A stretch of 64,000 bases of DNA from Microbulbifer variabilis (lineage in GTDB: Bacteria > Pseudomonadota > Gammaproteobacteria > Pseudomonadales > Cellvibrionaceae). The notes under the pieces were generated by a model, which was not told the origin of the DNA, ran no database searches, and was given only the letters and a program-made list of their open reading frames with translations. Below are positions 39,285 to 48,736 of the stretch, in pieces. How positions within the stretch are numbered: position 1 is the first letter of the stretch; each line of letters starts with the position of its first letter. The DNA lies in contig NZ_CP092418.1 of NCBI RefSeq assembly GCF_023716485.1, positions 3,876,501 through 3,940,500 of the forward strand, in the 5' to 3' direction. Both the position numbers and the translations under genes were made by a program.

Positions 39285-40766
39285 TCAGACACTAGTGGCT
39301 CCTCCTGTAGACACTTCTTTCTCAATATTTATTTCTGACTTGGATTGGCTTACTGGTAATTTCGACTTATCCGACGCAACATCTAATTCTGAAGCTTTAC
39401 GAAACTGCCAATAAGTATGCTGCAACCAAAGAGGCAGAAATATTATTAGGTCATAGATACGATTAAGGAGTGTGCCACAATTTATTGCAATAACCGCCAG
39501 AAGACGTAAGCCCACTGATAACACATTCAGGAAAAATACTAAGACACTACCAAACACCGTGCGGGCAGAAGATACAAATTGCTCCAAGGGTATTGCGATA
39601 AAGGCCAGGACCAAAGAGAGCGTAAAACCCAACATCATTTGTACGAGCCCAAGAGTCCAGTACGCATTTACCTCAGTAACAGCAGAACCGCTCGTATCGG
39701 ATAACCCCGTAAGAAACTGATCCTGTTGCAATAGTAACTCCCTTGAGAGTGATAGTCCCGCCTCAATAGAGGCCAAACACAAGAGTAGAAGCATCCCAAA
39801 CCACAGCAAACGCTTCCGTACTGAATCAGTTAATGCGGAGATCGAGGGAAATAATTGCGTAATCCGCAAACACTCCATAACCACAATACCAGTGACAATT
39901 TGTACGAAGATTAAAATCAAAGCTGCAATATCCGCTGTCCCATACCCCCCCAGAAAACTGTTACTTCCAATGATTTCCGCCACTGGCCTGGCAATTAATT
40001 GGTGATTCAACCAAATCCCTGCCATTATCAAAAGCAATACCAGTGAAGAGATAAAAAAACGACTAAAAAACGAGGTGGATAGAAGGCGTAAACTACGATC
40101 ACTCTCCTGTAATATTTCCTCGTAGCGTGACATATGCTCATCCAATACTTTGCTACGGTAAATTACAGATTCCACACTCTTATTCATTCTTCCCAGAGTT
40201 TTCAATATGGAACGCCAACCAGGCATCATGCGCTTTAGTAGCTGATGACGCTCCCTTATAGACTCCCGATAAGACTCCAGAGCTTTATTTTCAGCCTTGC
40301 GCATAGAGTGATTAATAGTCTCCAACACATCTGCCACAACTGTATCGTCTGGAGTAGGAATTTCCGCCACAGAGCGGATTGCCCGGGCCCAGCTTGATGG
40401 CTCTGGAGGAACCTCTGCGCTACGCACATAATCATCATCTATGGTTGTCATCTGCTCACACAAATGACGATGCAACGTAGGATATTGTGCCATATCCCGC
40501 TTTAAACTACTTTCTATTCGCTCAAACTCCCTTTCAATTTGCCACTCTGTTACCTCACGACCTCTAGCCAGCAGTACCTCTCGATTGCGTTCACGGAGGC
40601 CCTGCCCGGCAAGCTCAACAGCGTTTGCAGAAAACAATAATGAGCGATGAAATAGTCTTGCCAGGGAATAAATACTTCTATGAATAGGCCCTCTAGCTAA
40701 GAAAGATGTAATAACTGCCAAACTCACCCATAGCCAGGATGGTAGTGTCTCAAATAGGTGACTCAT
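39285..40766 (-). CDS. multi-pass membrane protein of unknown function
   Basis: The roughly 493-residue protein has a membrane segment near the N-terminus (WLWVSLAVITSFLA). A long cytoplasmic or periplasmic helical region rich in Arg and Glu follows (about 30-210, coiled-coil-like). Five further membrane segments lie between about 215 and 430, then a polar Lys/Ser/Glu tail. I find no catalytic motif. ATG 40766 (MSHLF) is preferred over the GTG at 40802 because a GGGAAAAG lies before it. It is 76 bp upstream of the phosphodiesterase gene on the same strand. Confidence 0.7.
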   Translation of the reverse strand: MSHLFETLPSWLWVSLAVITSFLARGPIHRSIYSLARLFHRSLLFSANAVELAGQGLRERNREVLLARGREVTEWQIEREFERIESSLKRDMAQYPTLHRHLCEQMTTIDDDYVRSAEVPPEPSSWARAIRSVAEIPTPDDTVVADVLETINHSMRKAENKALESYRESIRERHQLLKRMMPGWRSILKTLGRMNKSVESVIYRSKVLDEHMSRYEEILQESDRSLRLLSTSFFSRFFISSLVLLLIMAGIWLNHQLIARPVAEIIGSNSFLGGYGTADIAALILIFVQIVTGIVVMECLRITQLFPSISALTDSVRKRLLWFGMLLLLCLASIEAGLSLSRELLLQQDQFLTGLSDTSGSAVTEVNAYWTLGLVQMMLGFTLSLVLAFIAIPLEQFVSSARTVFGSVLVFFLNVLSVGLRLLAVIAINCGTLLNRIYDLIIFLPLWLQHTYWQFRKASELDVASDKSKLPVSQSKSEINIEKEVSTGGATSV

Positions 40767-40802
40767 GACGTTACTTTTCCCTGTGGAACCAAGCGATATC
40801 AC

Positions 40803-41569
40803 ATCCTAACAGCTGAAGCTTTGACAATCGCCCAAAATGTCACACTTTGTGTTGCTATATTGCGTCACTTGCTAGCAGGCATGATTCACTATCTATTTAT
40901 TGCTTCCTAATGGTAAAAATTGGACCACAGTCATCCCAGTATCACTACTCACAATATCCCTCCTGGAAACACCATAATCCAGAGCTCATACCAGCACTTT
41001 CCCGCCCGTCAAAAACCCCCAACCTCATCTAAAGACTACATCAGTGACATATTCCACAGGTCACTTAAAAAACAATCACTAAGTAACTACCCTCATACGT
41101 ATATTTTAACTTCAGAGTTAAACTTGCCATATATTCACAAGCAAGCCTTAGAAAGAAAGAATCTTAGAAATCAACGCTAGCACCCAACTGACTATCCCTA
41201 ACCAACAACCCCCAGCCAACTTTCCCATTCAAAATAGAGACAAACTCAAAAACAAAAAATCAAAACTTAATCAATCACATAAAATTCAACCAATAAAAAT
41301 TATTGACGACATCATTCACTGCTCCCTTACCGTGAAATAAAAACAGGCATCATATTTTCCAGAATACCTTACACCCACGACTACACTCCAAACTAAATTC
41401 TCACGAAATGAGTTATTTTCCCTAAACAAAGAGGTACTTAGCGTTAACAGCAATATTTTTTTGAGGTCTTCAAAGATCAACCAGGAAACTTAAACGACAG
41501 GAGTCGACAACGGATTCCGCTCTTCGAATTGAGAGGATTCCATTTGTTTCAAGGAGAGGTACGAGGTAT
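40803..41569 (+). other. long AT-rich region upstream of csgD
   Basis: No convincing gene was found here; the one longer frame (40920-41180) has no ribosome binding site and low-complexity polar residues. The region must hold the csgD promoter and its controls. A TTCCTAATGG at 40904-40913 loosely resembles the CCTATRG motif found upstream of the curlin genes. The last 120 bp contains direct T runs and an AGGAGAGGT site before csgD. Confidence 0.5.
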
Positions 41570-42163
41570 ATGCCGGTTCTTTTTTTTAGCAATTCCGGCC
41601 TTCAGGGCGATCTTTTATTTTCACTGTTTTCTCAGTCTATTCCCATGCCATGGGAAAAAGCCTGTATAGGAAAACAAAGGCACTGTTTACAACACTACGA
41701 GGCGATAATTATTGATTGCTGGCAGATTGGAACAAACAGCTACTCTAAGGATTTTCTTTCTGACTTAAAGAAAATCAGACACTCAAAAGCAATTCTTATT
41801 AACTTTCCTGCCGACTTACCAACCCACATCTCAGAAAAACTGCGGCAAAGTGGTTTTTATTTGTTGTGTGACAATAACATCAGCCAGGAAAAACTTATTC
41901 AAAGACTCAGTACAGCCATTCACAGCTGTGAAAGCAGTCACGCTGATAATTCGCAATCCCCTCTTCCTCTCACTCGTAGAGAACAGGAAATCCTAGGGCA
42001 ACTAACAACGGGAGAACCCAATAGCGTCATCGCTACGAAACTACACCTGAGCGAACACACCGTTAAAAATCACATGTATAACATTTTTCGGAAAATCGGC
42101 GTGAAGAATCGCTTACAAGCTAGCAACTGGGCAAAACTCAATCTCCAGGAAGAGAGAATATGA
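41570..42163 (+). CDS. csgD: CsgD-like LuxR-family regulator
   Basis: The 197-residue protein has an atypical receiver-like N-terminal half (PVLFFSNSGLQGDLLFSLF) and a C-terminal LuxR helix-turn-helix (LTRREQEILGQLTTGEPNSVIATKLHLSEHTVKNHMYNIFRKI). CsgD is the master activator of curli and matrix genes. The receiver lacks a clear phosphorylatable Asp-pair, as in E. coli CsgD. A strong AGGAGAGG lies before the ATG. Its ATGA end overlaps csgE, so the regulator is translated in the same operon it probably controls, unlike the divergent csgDEFG/csgBAC operons of E. coli. Confidence 0.88.
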   Translation: MPVLFFSNSGLQGDLLFSLFSQSIPMPWEKACIGKQRHCLQHYEAIIIDCWQIGTNSYSKDFLSDLKKIRHSKAILINFPADLPTHISEKLRQSGFYLLCDNNISQEKLIQRLSTAIHSCESSHADNSQSPLPLTRREQEILGQLTTGEPNSVIATKLHLSEHTVKNHMYNIFRKIGVKNRLQASNWAKLNLQEERI

Positions 42164-42588
42164 GATTAACCCCGCTGATTTTCATTCTTCTCACAACTGT
42201 AGGCTTTGCTCAGGATGACACCAGAGTTCCTCCTGCAGACACTGACTCAGGAAGACTTGAGGATGAAATCAGCGGGTTTAATATCGACAGAACAATTACC
42301 CGAACAGGCCACGACTTTGCCAGATACCTTAGTGAATATAGAAATCTGAATTATCCAGATGCCAATTACAATTTAACAGTTTACGAGCGACCCTCAGCTC
42401 GTTGGGGAAACTTAATATGGGTTACCTACAACGACAAAATTGTATTTCGAAGATTTATCAGCCCAAGTACCAACAATATTCATCGCCTTGCAGATGAAGC
42501 AGCCCAATACATTCATCAAACGGTCTTAAAAGATCGGGTGAGCAGTGCCCTAATAGATAATTTTGATTTGGGAAAGGACGAATTCTAA
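42160..42588 (+). CDS. csgE: curli assembly chaperone CsgE
   Basis: CsgE is the periplasmic specificity factor that delivers curlin subunits to CsgG. The 142-residue product has a signal peptide (about 1-17, ending GFAQ). It contains the CsgE core: DEISGFNIDRTITRTGHDFA, then NYNLTVYERPSARWGNLIWV and VFRRFISPSTNNIHRLADEA. The overlap with csgD (ATGA) and csgF (TAATG) shows tight translational coupling. Length matches the family. Confidence 0.95.
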   Translation: MRLTPLIFILLTTVGFAQDDTRVPPADTDSGRLEDEISGFNIDRTITRTGHDFARYLSEYRNLNYPDANYNLTVYERPSARWGNLIWVTYNDKIVFRRFISPSTNNIHRLADEAAQYIHQTVLKDRVSSALIDNFDLGKDEF

Positions 42589-43007
42589 TGAACAAAGATT
42601 ACCTTATTTATCCAGCTAGCCTGGTAGCCACCCTATTCTCGTGTGGCTCTGTGATCGCGACTGAATTAATTTATGAGCCAGTAAACCCAAATTTTGGCGG
42701 CAATCCTCTTAATGGAACCTACTTGCTGCAAAGTGCGCAATCTCAGGATAGCCACGAAGACCCCGACAAGCATGACAGTCTCTACGAACAACCAAGTGCC
42801 CTGGATCGCTTTACTGACTCATTGGAAACAAGACTACTCAATCAACTGCTAACGGATGTCGGCGACGGCAATAGTGGTGAGTTAATTACCGACGATTTTA
42901 TCGTACAGATCGTCGATAACGATGGCGTTCTTACGGTACTAATCACCGACAGAAGTACTGGGGACAAAAGTGAGATCGTTGTCAGTGGTCTCAATCCCAC
43001 AAATTAG
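42588..43007 (+). CDS. csgF: curli assembly factor CsgF
   Basis: CsgF plugs into the CsgG pore at the cell surface and links secretion to nucleation by CsgB. The 139-residue protein has a signal sequence ending at about residue 24 (VIATEL). It shows the family opening LIYEPVNPNFGGNPLNGTYLL with the Asn-Pro-Asn-Phe-Gly-Gly motif that binds CsgG. The C-terminal half is acidic with GDGNSGELITDDFIVQIVDN. It overlaps csgE by one base and lies 30 bp before csgG. Confidence 0.95.
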   Translation: MNKDYLIYPASLVATLFSCGSVIATELIYEPVNPNFGGNPLNGTYLLQSAQSQDSHEDPDKHDSLYEQPSALDRFTDSLETRLLNQLLTDVGDGNSGELITDDFIVQIVDNDGVLTVLITDRSTGDKSEIVVSGLNPTN

Positions 43008-43037
43008 ATAAGAATCAACACTGAAGGAAAACTGGCA

Positions 43038-43910
43038 ATGCGCAATGCAATAACAAAAGCCCTAGCCTTGCCCGCACTGGCGTTTACTCTCACACTAAGC
43101 GGATGCTCAGCATTTAAAAGCCTTGGTGATGCCCTATTTGGCCCTGGGCGGACTGATGCCATGCTAACTCCACGAATGAATACCTATCGGGATTTGGTGA
43201 ATCTTCCTGAACCTAAAGGAAAGATATTGGCTGCTGTATATAGTTTCCGTGATCAAACCGGACAATACAAGCCAGCACCAAACAGCAGCTTCTCCACTGC
43301 GGTTACTCAGGGTGGAGCCGCTATGTTGACCGATGTACTCAATGAATCCGGTTGGTTTATCGCATTGGAGCGTGAAGGCTTACAAAACCTTTTAACCGAG
43401 CGAAAAATTATACGTGCCGGGCTCAGTAAACCCGATGCTCCAGCCAATAATAATATTCCTCTACCAACTCTAATTGCAGCTAACGTACTGCTTGAAGGCG
43501 GAATTGTCGCCTACGATCAAAATATTCAAACCGGTGGTGCCGGAGCAAGATACTTTGGCATCGGTGCCAATGAGCAATACCGCGTCGATCAGGTGACGGT
43601 CAATCTAAGAGCAATCGATATACGCTCGGGCAGAATATTGCACTCTGTATTGACATCAAAAACTGTTTACTCCAAAGCAATCAGTGCCGATGTATTTCGT
43701 TATGTTAAATTCCGACGCTTACTAGAGTTGGAAGCCGGGGTAACATATAACGAACCTGCACAACTTGCTATGCTTTCAGCTATGGAATCTGCGGTGATTC
43801 ACTTGATCAGTGAGGGGATTGTGCATAATTCTTGGGCCTTAGCGAATCCCGATGAAATTAACAATCCCATACTGCAATACTATTTAAACGACAGCACCGT
43901 TATTATGTGA
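43038..43910 (+). CDS. csgG: curli secretion channel CsgG
   Basis: CsgG forms the nonameric outer-membrane pore that secretes unfolded curlin. The 290-residue protein has a lipobox LSGC (Cys at about residue 23), then the family segments AVYSFRDQTGQYK, GGAAMLTDVLNESGWFIALEREGLQNLLTERKI and LEGGIVAYDQNIQTGGAGARYFGIG. It ends in helices IHLISEGIVHNSWALA. Length and order are normal. The csgG stop is followed 42 bp later by a curlin gene, completing a D-E-F-G-curlin operon. Confidence 0.97.
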   Translation: MRNAITKALALPALAFTLTLSGCSAFKSLGDALFGPGRTDAMLTPRMNTYRDLVNLPEPKGKILAAVYSFRDQTGQYKPAPNSSFSTAVTQGGAAMLTDVLNESGWFIALEREGLQNLLTERKIIRAGLSKPDAPANNNIPLPTLIAANVLLEGGIVAYDQNIQTGGAGARYFGIGANEQYRVDQVTVNLRAIDIRSGRILHSVLTSKTVYSKAISADVFRYVKFRRLLELEAGVTYNEPAQLAMLSAMESAVIHLISEGIVHNSWALANPDEINNPILQYYLNDSTVIM

Positions 43911-43952
43911 CGGTGAACTGGGATCAGGCAGTACAACGAAGTAGAGTAAATT

Positions 43953-44504
43953 ATGTTTGGCAGTCAGAAAAATCACCTCTTATTCCTTCCAATAGTCATC
44001 GGATTGTGTACCGGGGGATATACAAAAAGTTGTACTGCGTCTGATTTGGATGCCAGCAGTGAACTCGCCTTAAGCAGCGAATTGAGCACAGCTAACCTTC
44101 TATCAGTCTCCAATCTCACAGTAATCAACCAAGAAGGTGGCGTGAACAATGTTAACGTACGGCAATCGGGCCGAACCAATTATACTTCTGCTCACCAAGA
44201 TGGTAATAGAAACAGTCTTTCGGTAACACAGGCAGGAGAGAATAATATTGTACTTTCACGTCAAATAGGTGAACAAAACCTGAGCGGATTAATCCAGGTG
44301 GGCTATGAAAATCTGATTAATATAGAGCAATATGGTACAGCTAACTCCGCAGGTATATCCCAATTCGGCACACAAAACAGTGCTCAAGTGGAAGAAATTG
44401 GCATGCTACACAAAGTTAATATCTATCAAAGTGGCCATGGCCTACATACTTCTGTAACTGTAATAGGCACCGCGACCACTACCTCTATCCGCCAATTTGA
44501 CTGA
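43953..44504 (+). CDS. csgB: curlin-repeat protein, CsgB-like
   Basis: The 183-residue protein has an N-terminal hydrophobic signal and a domain of about four to five curlin repeats, in which Q-x-G-x-x-N units recur every eleven residues (TQAGENN, SRQIGEQN, IQVGYEN, QYGTAN, SQFGTQN). It ends TTTSIRQFD. Its place right after csgG suggests the nucleator CsgB, while the long curlins further on would be the CsgA-like subunits. This assignment is positional; repeats alone do not separate CsgB from CsgA. Confidence 0.85.
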   Translation: MFGSQKNHLLFLPIVIGLCTGGYTKSCTASDLDASSELALSSELSTANLLSVSNLTVINQEGGVNNVNVRQSGRTNYTSAHQDGNRNSLSVTQAGENNIVLSRQIGEQNLSGLIQVGYENLINIEQYGTANSAGISQFGTQNSAQVEEIGMLHKVNIYQSGHGLHTSVTVIGTATTTSIRQFD

Positions 44505-44800
44505 AATTACGCAACTCTGAGCCCCCTTAAACCTAACATCTCAAATATCTGTCAGAATTAGCAGCCTGACAGATTCCCATAAAAACATCTTAACAACAAA
44601 AGTAATGCTAAAGAATAACAACCTATTTTTCTTATTAAATTCTTCAACCTTGTGATCCAGAGCAATCTAGCTGCGTAAAAACATAAGTAGTGGCCATTTG
44701 AGCAGAAAATCCCTTTATGAAAACTGATGTTATTTGAGAGCCAAATCACACATTAAAAATCAAGCCACAACAAAAGAACTATATTCCTATCTATTAGTGA

Positions 44801-44815
44801 CTTATGTCCTATAGC
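44801..44815 (+). promoter_or_regulatory. shared curlin upstream motif, copy 1
   Basis: CTTATGTCCTATAGC matches the pattern ACTTAYRWCCTATRG also found at 46844, 48478 and 53781, each 240-385 bp before a curlin gene. This copy is 382 bp before the large curlin at 45197. The rest of 44505-45196 holds no gene that I can support. Confidence 0.45.
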
Positions 44816-45196
44816 GTACCTTCGCTTTAGAGACAAAAATCAATACATATCTGATCAAATGTTGTTTTACACCTCTTGGACATTTTGTCATGCAGACTTT
44901 AGGTTGTTTAGAGATCAATTTCTCAAAGCCAAACTGGCCCTCTCTCAAGAGTGGTCCCCAATGCAGTATCTGGGAGACAACACGCCTCCACAGTGACAGA
45001 AAATCTGTTAAGCAAACCTAGTAAATTAGTAAATTGAAGTACTAATTTCTGATTTATTGTTTCAGCCAGAATTCTACGATGCAGCTATTCCAGGAGTTTA
45101 GGAAACCTGTATTGTGAATCCATGACATCTGGAAGATGTCAGTAATTCCAGTACTGTGTGTGCTGGATCAAAACGTCAAGAGTAAAGGAGTATCGC

Positions 45197-46609
45197 ATGA
45201 AGGCGTTAACCCCCATCGCAGCCGCTATTCTACTCAGCGCCAGTGGTGCTGTTTTAGCATCAGGTAATATCACTCATCAATCTCAAACTGGCATTGGCAA
45301 TAGCGCCACATCAACGCAAATAGGACCGGGCAACGATAACAATTATGTAAATCAAACTCAAAACGGATTCTTTAACGACTCTGATGCAACGCAGACTGGT
45401 GGCAGCCAAAGTAATAATATCCACCACAATCAAACTGGAACTGGCAACAGTGCATCATCCACTCAAACCGGTGGGCTTCTAAATAAGGCCTCAGTTGTTC
45501 AGCAAGGCAGTGGAAACGTCGGTATTACCTCACAAGCCGCTCCAGCACTTATGTCTGAAGCATCTATTAATCAGGCTGGTGAAACAAACTTTGGCTTTAT
45601 ATCGCAAACCGCTTCAGCTGGTGATAAAGCAGCAATTAACCAAGTAGGTGATGCGAACTTTGCCACAGTCACTCAATTTCTGAGTTCTAATAATCATGCT
45701 ACAGCAAACCAGTTTGGCACGGCAAATATTGCAACAATGACCCAATTTCTCGGGGATCACAATACTGCTGTTGCGAATCAAGTTGGCACCGTGAACATTG
45801 CCACCCATACCCAAACCGGTTCATCAAATAACTCAACATCTACGCAAGTAGGCACTTTAAATGGTGCTTTGCATCTCCAAGGCGGTGATAATAATTCTAT
45901 ATTCACATCACAATTCGGCACCCTAAATGGTACGGCAGTTGCTCAGAGTGGCTCTCACAATGGTGTATTGACTACACAAGTAGGTACACTAAATGGTTCC
46001 GCTGTTTTTCAGGATGGCACCTTCAATGGTGTAGCAAATACGCAATTAGGCTTGCTTAATGGCGCTGCCGTTCTTCAGGATGGTGCTTTCAATTTGGTGT
46101 CAAACGTGCAAGCAGGCATACTAAATGGCTCCGCCGTTCTTCAGGATGGCGCTTTCAACGCCGTATCAACCATACAAACCGGCATTTTAAATGGCTCTGC
46201 TGTTCTTCAAGATGGCGCTTTAAACGCCGTATCAACTATACAAACCGGTATTTTAAATGGTTCTGCTGTTCTTCAGGATGGCGCTTTCAACGCCGTATCA
46301 ACTGTGCAATCAGGCATACTAAATGGTTCCGCCGTTTTTCAGGATGGCGCTCTCAACTTAGTATCAACCGTGCAAACCGGTATTTTGAATGGCTCCGCCG
46401 TTCTTCAAGATGGCATTGGTCATACCTCACTGACTGACCAAAACGGTTTATTGAACGCCTCTCTGCAGGCACAATTTGGTTCCGGCCATCATGCGTCAAC
46501 CACGCAAACTGGTATCGCCAACTTCCACTCCACAGCTCAATTTGGCTCTAATGAAATGGCTTTAGCTATTCAAAATGGAGTAGGAAACGTCGGCACCATT
46601 TTGCAGTAG
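45197..46609 (+). CDS. csgA: large CsgA-like curlin with tandem repeats
   Basis: The 470-residue protein has a signal peptide (MKALTPIAAAILLSASGAVLA, cleaved near ASG) and is otherwise curlin repeats, about 20 turns built on Q-x-G-x-x-N. Residues 242-417 are eight nearly identical 22-residue units (LNGSAVLQDGAFN..) encoded by 66-bp DNA repeats. The longest E. coli curlin has five repeats of 19-23 residues. ATG 45197 has AAGGAG six bases before it. It should be the major amyloid subunit. Rich Asn, Gln, Gly and Thr fit the fold. Confidence 0.93.
   Translation: MKALTPIAAAILLSASGAVLASGNITHQSQTGIGNSATSTQIGPGNDNNYVNQTQNGFFNDSDATQTGGSQSNNIHHNQTGTGNSASSTQTGGLLNKASVVQQGSGNVGITSQAAPALMSEASINQAGETNFGFISQTASAGDKAAINQVGDANFATVTQFLSSNNHATANQFGTANIATMTQFLGDHNTAVANQVGTVNIATHTQTGSSNNSTSTQVGTLNGALHLQGGDNNSIFTSQFGTLNGTAVAQSGSHNGVLTTQVGTLNGSAVFQDGTFNGVANTQLGLLNGAAVLQDGAFNLVSNVQAGILNGSAVLQDGAFNAVSTIQTGILNGSAVLQDGALNAVSTIQTGILNGSAVLQDGAFNAVSTVQSGILNGSAVFQDGALNLVSTVQTGILNGSAVLQDGIGHTSLTDQNGLLNASLQAQFGSGHHASTTQTGIANFHSTAQFGSNEMALAIQNGVGNVGTILQ
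45920..46447 (+). repeat. eight tandem 66-bp coding repeats
   Basis: Eight in-frame 66-bp units encode 22-residue copies of the type LNGSAVLQDGAFNAVSTIQTG. The central copies (units 4 to 7, about 46118-46381) differ by only a few bases, while the edges have drifted. This points to recent unequal crossing-over or gene conversion. Such arrays can change copy number between strains. Confidence 0.92.
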
Positions 46610-46645
46610 TAACTACTGTAGTTCCTTAGAGAGAAAATATCATTT

Positions 46646-46672
46646 GGCGGTCATTATTTGATCGCCTTTTTT
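46646..46672 (+). terminator. terminator after the large curlin gene
   Basis: GGCGGTCA (46646-46653) pairs with TGATCGCC (46659-46666), allowing one G-T pair, around a TTATT loop, followed by six T. It lies 37 bp after the stop. Confidence 0.85.
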
Positions 46673-46843
46673 ATTAAAGAAAAGTAACAAAGAATATTCT
46701 TAAATATCTATAAGATAACAGCCTTAACAAGAATATTTAAAAGATAAAAAACGATTGTAGCACTACAAGCACGGAACTCCAAATAAACTGACTCCCATTA
46801 ATTTACTGATGAAAATAACATACTTTCTTCTCAGCTTATCAAT

Positions 46844-46859
46844 ACTTACAACCTATGGC
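46844..46859 (+). promoter_or_regulatory. shared curlin upstream motif, copy 2
   Basis: ACTTACAACCTATGGC lies 231 bp before the decayed curlin at 47090. The surrounding sequence (about 46825-46920) resembles that at 48455-48560, with shared CTACAAAACT and GTTGATATTCA-like blocks, so the two promoters seem to be duplicates. Confidence 0.45.
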
Positions 46860-47089
46860 AGCTTCTTTTTTTTCTACAAAACTTTAACTAAGGCAAAGTT
46901 GATATTCACGAGGCCGCCATGCCCTAACAAAGAAATTTACAACTTCCCCCCCTAATAATCACTTCAATTTAATGCCTCAGGAGTTTTCCATTTAAGGAAA
47001 AGGTTAATCCTCAATAATTTTAATTTCTCCTAAACATTTCATCCGACAAATCGTTTTTAGCCAAACCTGATTCCCCAAAGGAGTAACAG

Positions 47090-47844
47090 ATGAACAGGCA
47101 CATCTCAATCGCTGCTGGCGTAATTATTGCCATCACTAACAGTGGAGCCATAGCTGACACCTACATCCTTTTCCAGAAGGGTACTGGAAATATGTCAACA
47201 GCTATCGATAGAAATCCCCCAGAAGCAGACGGCCATGTTAGACAAGTTCAAATTGGTGACAATAACTCCGCATATACCTTACAAGATAAAAATATGGACA
47301 ACTTATCGATCAAACAGACACAACATGGCAACAATAATACTGATAGATCAATTCATAATTCCCTTTTTTGATTCTGTTATTACCCAGACTGGTGATAACA
47401 ATTACTCTGAAAGCGTACAACGATAAAGCGCCAACTCATCCACTGAAATTACTCAAAGTTGTTTTGGAACTCAAGATATATTTATTTTTCAATTTGGAGC
47501 TTCAAAAAGTACTAAAGTAGCACCCCAAAAAGGTGGCCCCAACCAAGCTACGGTTAACCAATTAGGTTTTAATGCAAACTCTATTACCATCAGCCAAGAA
47601 GGATTGGGTTTTGGGAATAATGTTATAGCCGCATTTCAGTCAGCAGTTAACTTTAACTAACTCTATAGAAGCAATTCAAAGAGGCAGCTCTAATCTAACT
47701 GCGGCCTCTCAGATATTTTCGTCTGGCGACAAATCTATCTCCCACCAGAAAGGCAGAAATAATGATGCTAAAGTTTCACATGTGGGAGGTAAAATTAACT
47801 TTAACGAAATAATACAACTATCGGAGGGCAATAAAGTAGGTTAA
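47090..47844 (+). pseudogene. decayed curlin-repeat gene
   Basis: It starts with a good AAGGAGTAAC site and a curlin-type signal (MNRHISIAAGVIIAITNSGA, then IADTYILFQKGTGN). The first frame ends at 47371, while repeats continue in other frames: DSVITQTGDNNYSESVQR to 47426, then QFGASKSTKVAPQKGGPNQ to about 47660, then SIEAIQRGSSNLTAASQ and SHQKGRNNDAKVSHVGG to 47844. At least three frameshifts or stops therefore break one former protein of about 250 residues. 47845-48477 holds no further gene that I can support. Confidence 0.85.
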
Positions 47845-48477
47845 ATCGCTCATAACAGGGCCACCTCTAACTGGACTGGCCTTCCAAATTCTAATTAAGA
47901 AGAATAAAGGAATACTCATAAATTCTAAATAATTTCATTTTTCACAGACAGACCTGGCAGCTAATCACTAAAAAAGATAAGCAAGCTCAAAATAAATACA
48001 ACCCACCAAGAGAACAAGATCTCCCTATTGGATATACCAAAAAATACTTCCGATTTAACTCTCGACAAAGAAACTTTTTCCTGCCCATCTCTGGATTTTC
48101 CAGACAACACCAGAGCTATAAAACTATAGCAGCAAAATAATTACCTAACACCTAAGATCATAAATCATGATGAAAAATTAAATTACAATCAAAACATAGC
48201 AGTAGTCTGATCTTATTTTTTTGTCACTTTAATTTATTCTGATTCACGATTAAACATGTCACGATTAAACACGTAAAGAGTGAGCAATCACCCAAGCTTA
48301 AACACTTACTGAGAATAATCCCTTACATTCCCCATAGATCATAATTTAAAATGTGCCATGCAGGTAAATTACAGATAATTTTTGAAATAAAGAAAACTCT
48401 GACCATAGACCTACGATAATGGCAGTTGAACCCTCCTATCTATTAGAAACACACTTTCTTCCCAATCTATAGAGAAT

Positions 48478-48490
48478 TTTATCCTATAGC
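48478..48490 (+). promoter_or_regulatory. shared curlin upstream motif, copy 3
   Basis: TTTATCCTATAGC lies 247 bp before the curlin at 48737, in a region similar to that before the decayed copy at 47090. A CCTATCTATTAG at 48435-48446 also occurs at 44786-44797. Confidence 0.45.
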
Positions 48491-48736
48491 AGTTTTTCTT
48501 ATTCACTACAAAACTCTACTCAGCATCAAGCTGATATTCATATTTAAGAGGTAGAAATGCTTCACCGGAGGATCCAAGGAGGCCTGGCGTCTCTTTTAAT
48601 TTTTTGGGGTGAATATCTTGAAGAACTTCTCCTACACCAGGAAAAACAATGTTCACTTGCTTTCGATGCTGTTTAGATATTTTCTTTAGTAAAAAATTGC
48701 TTTCTAGCAGAACTTGATATCTCTAAGGAGTAACCA

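Noticed and set aside
40920..41180. An 86-residue frame upstream of csgD.
   Set aside because: Low-complexity polar sequence with no ribosome binding site, in AT-poor local DNA between promoters; it looks like chance.
45920..46447. CRISPR-like array of regular repeats.
   Set aside because: The 66-bp repeats are in frame, have no unique spacers and encode curlin units.
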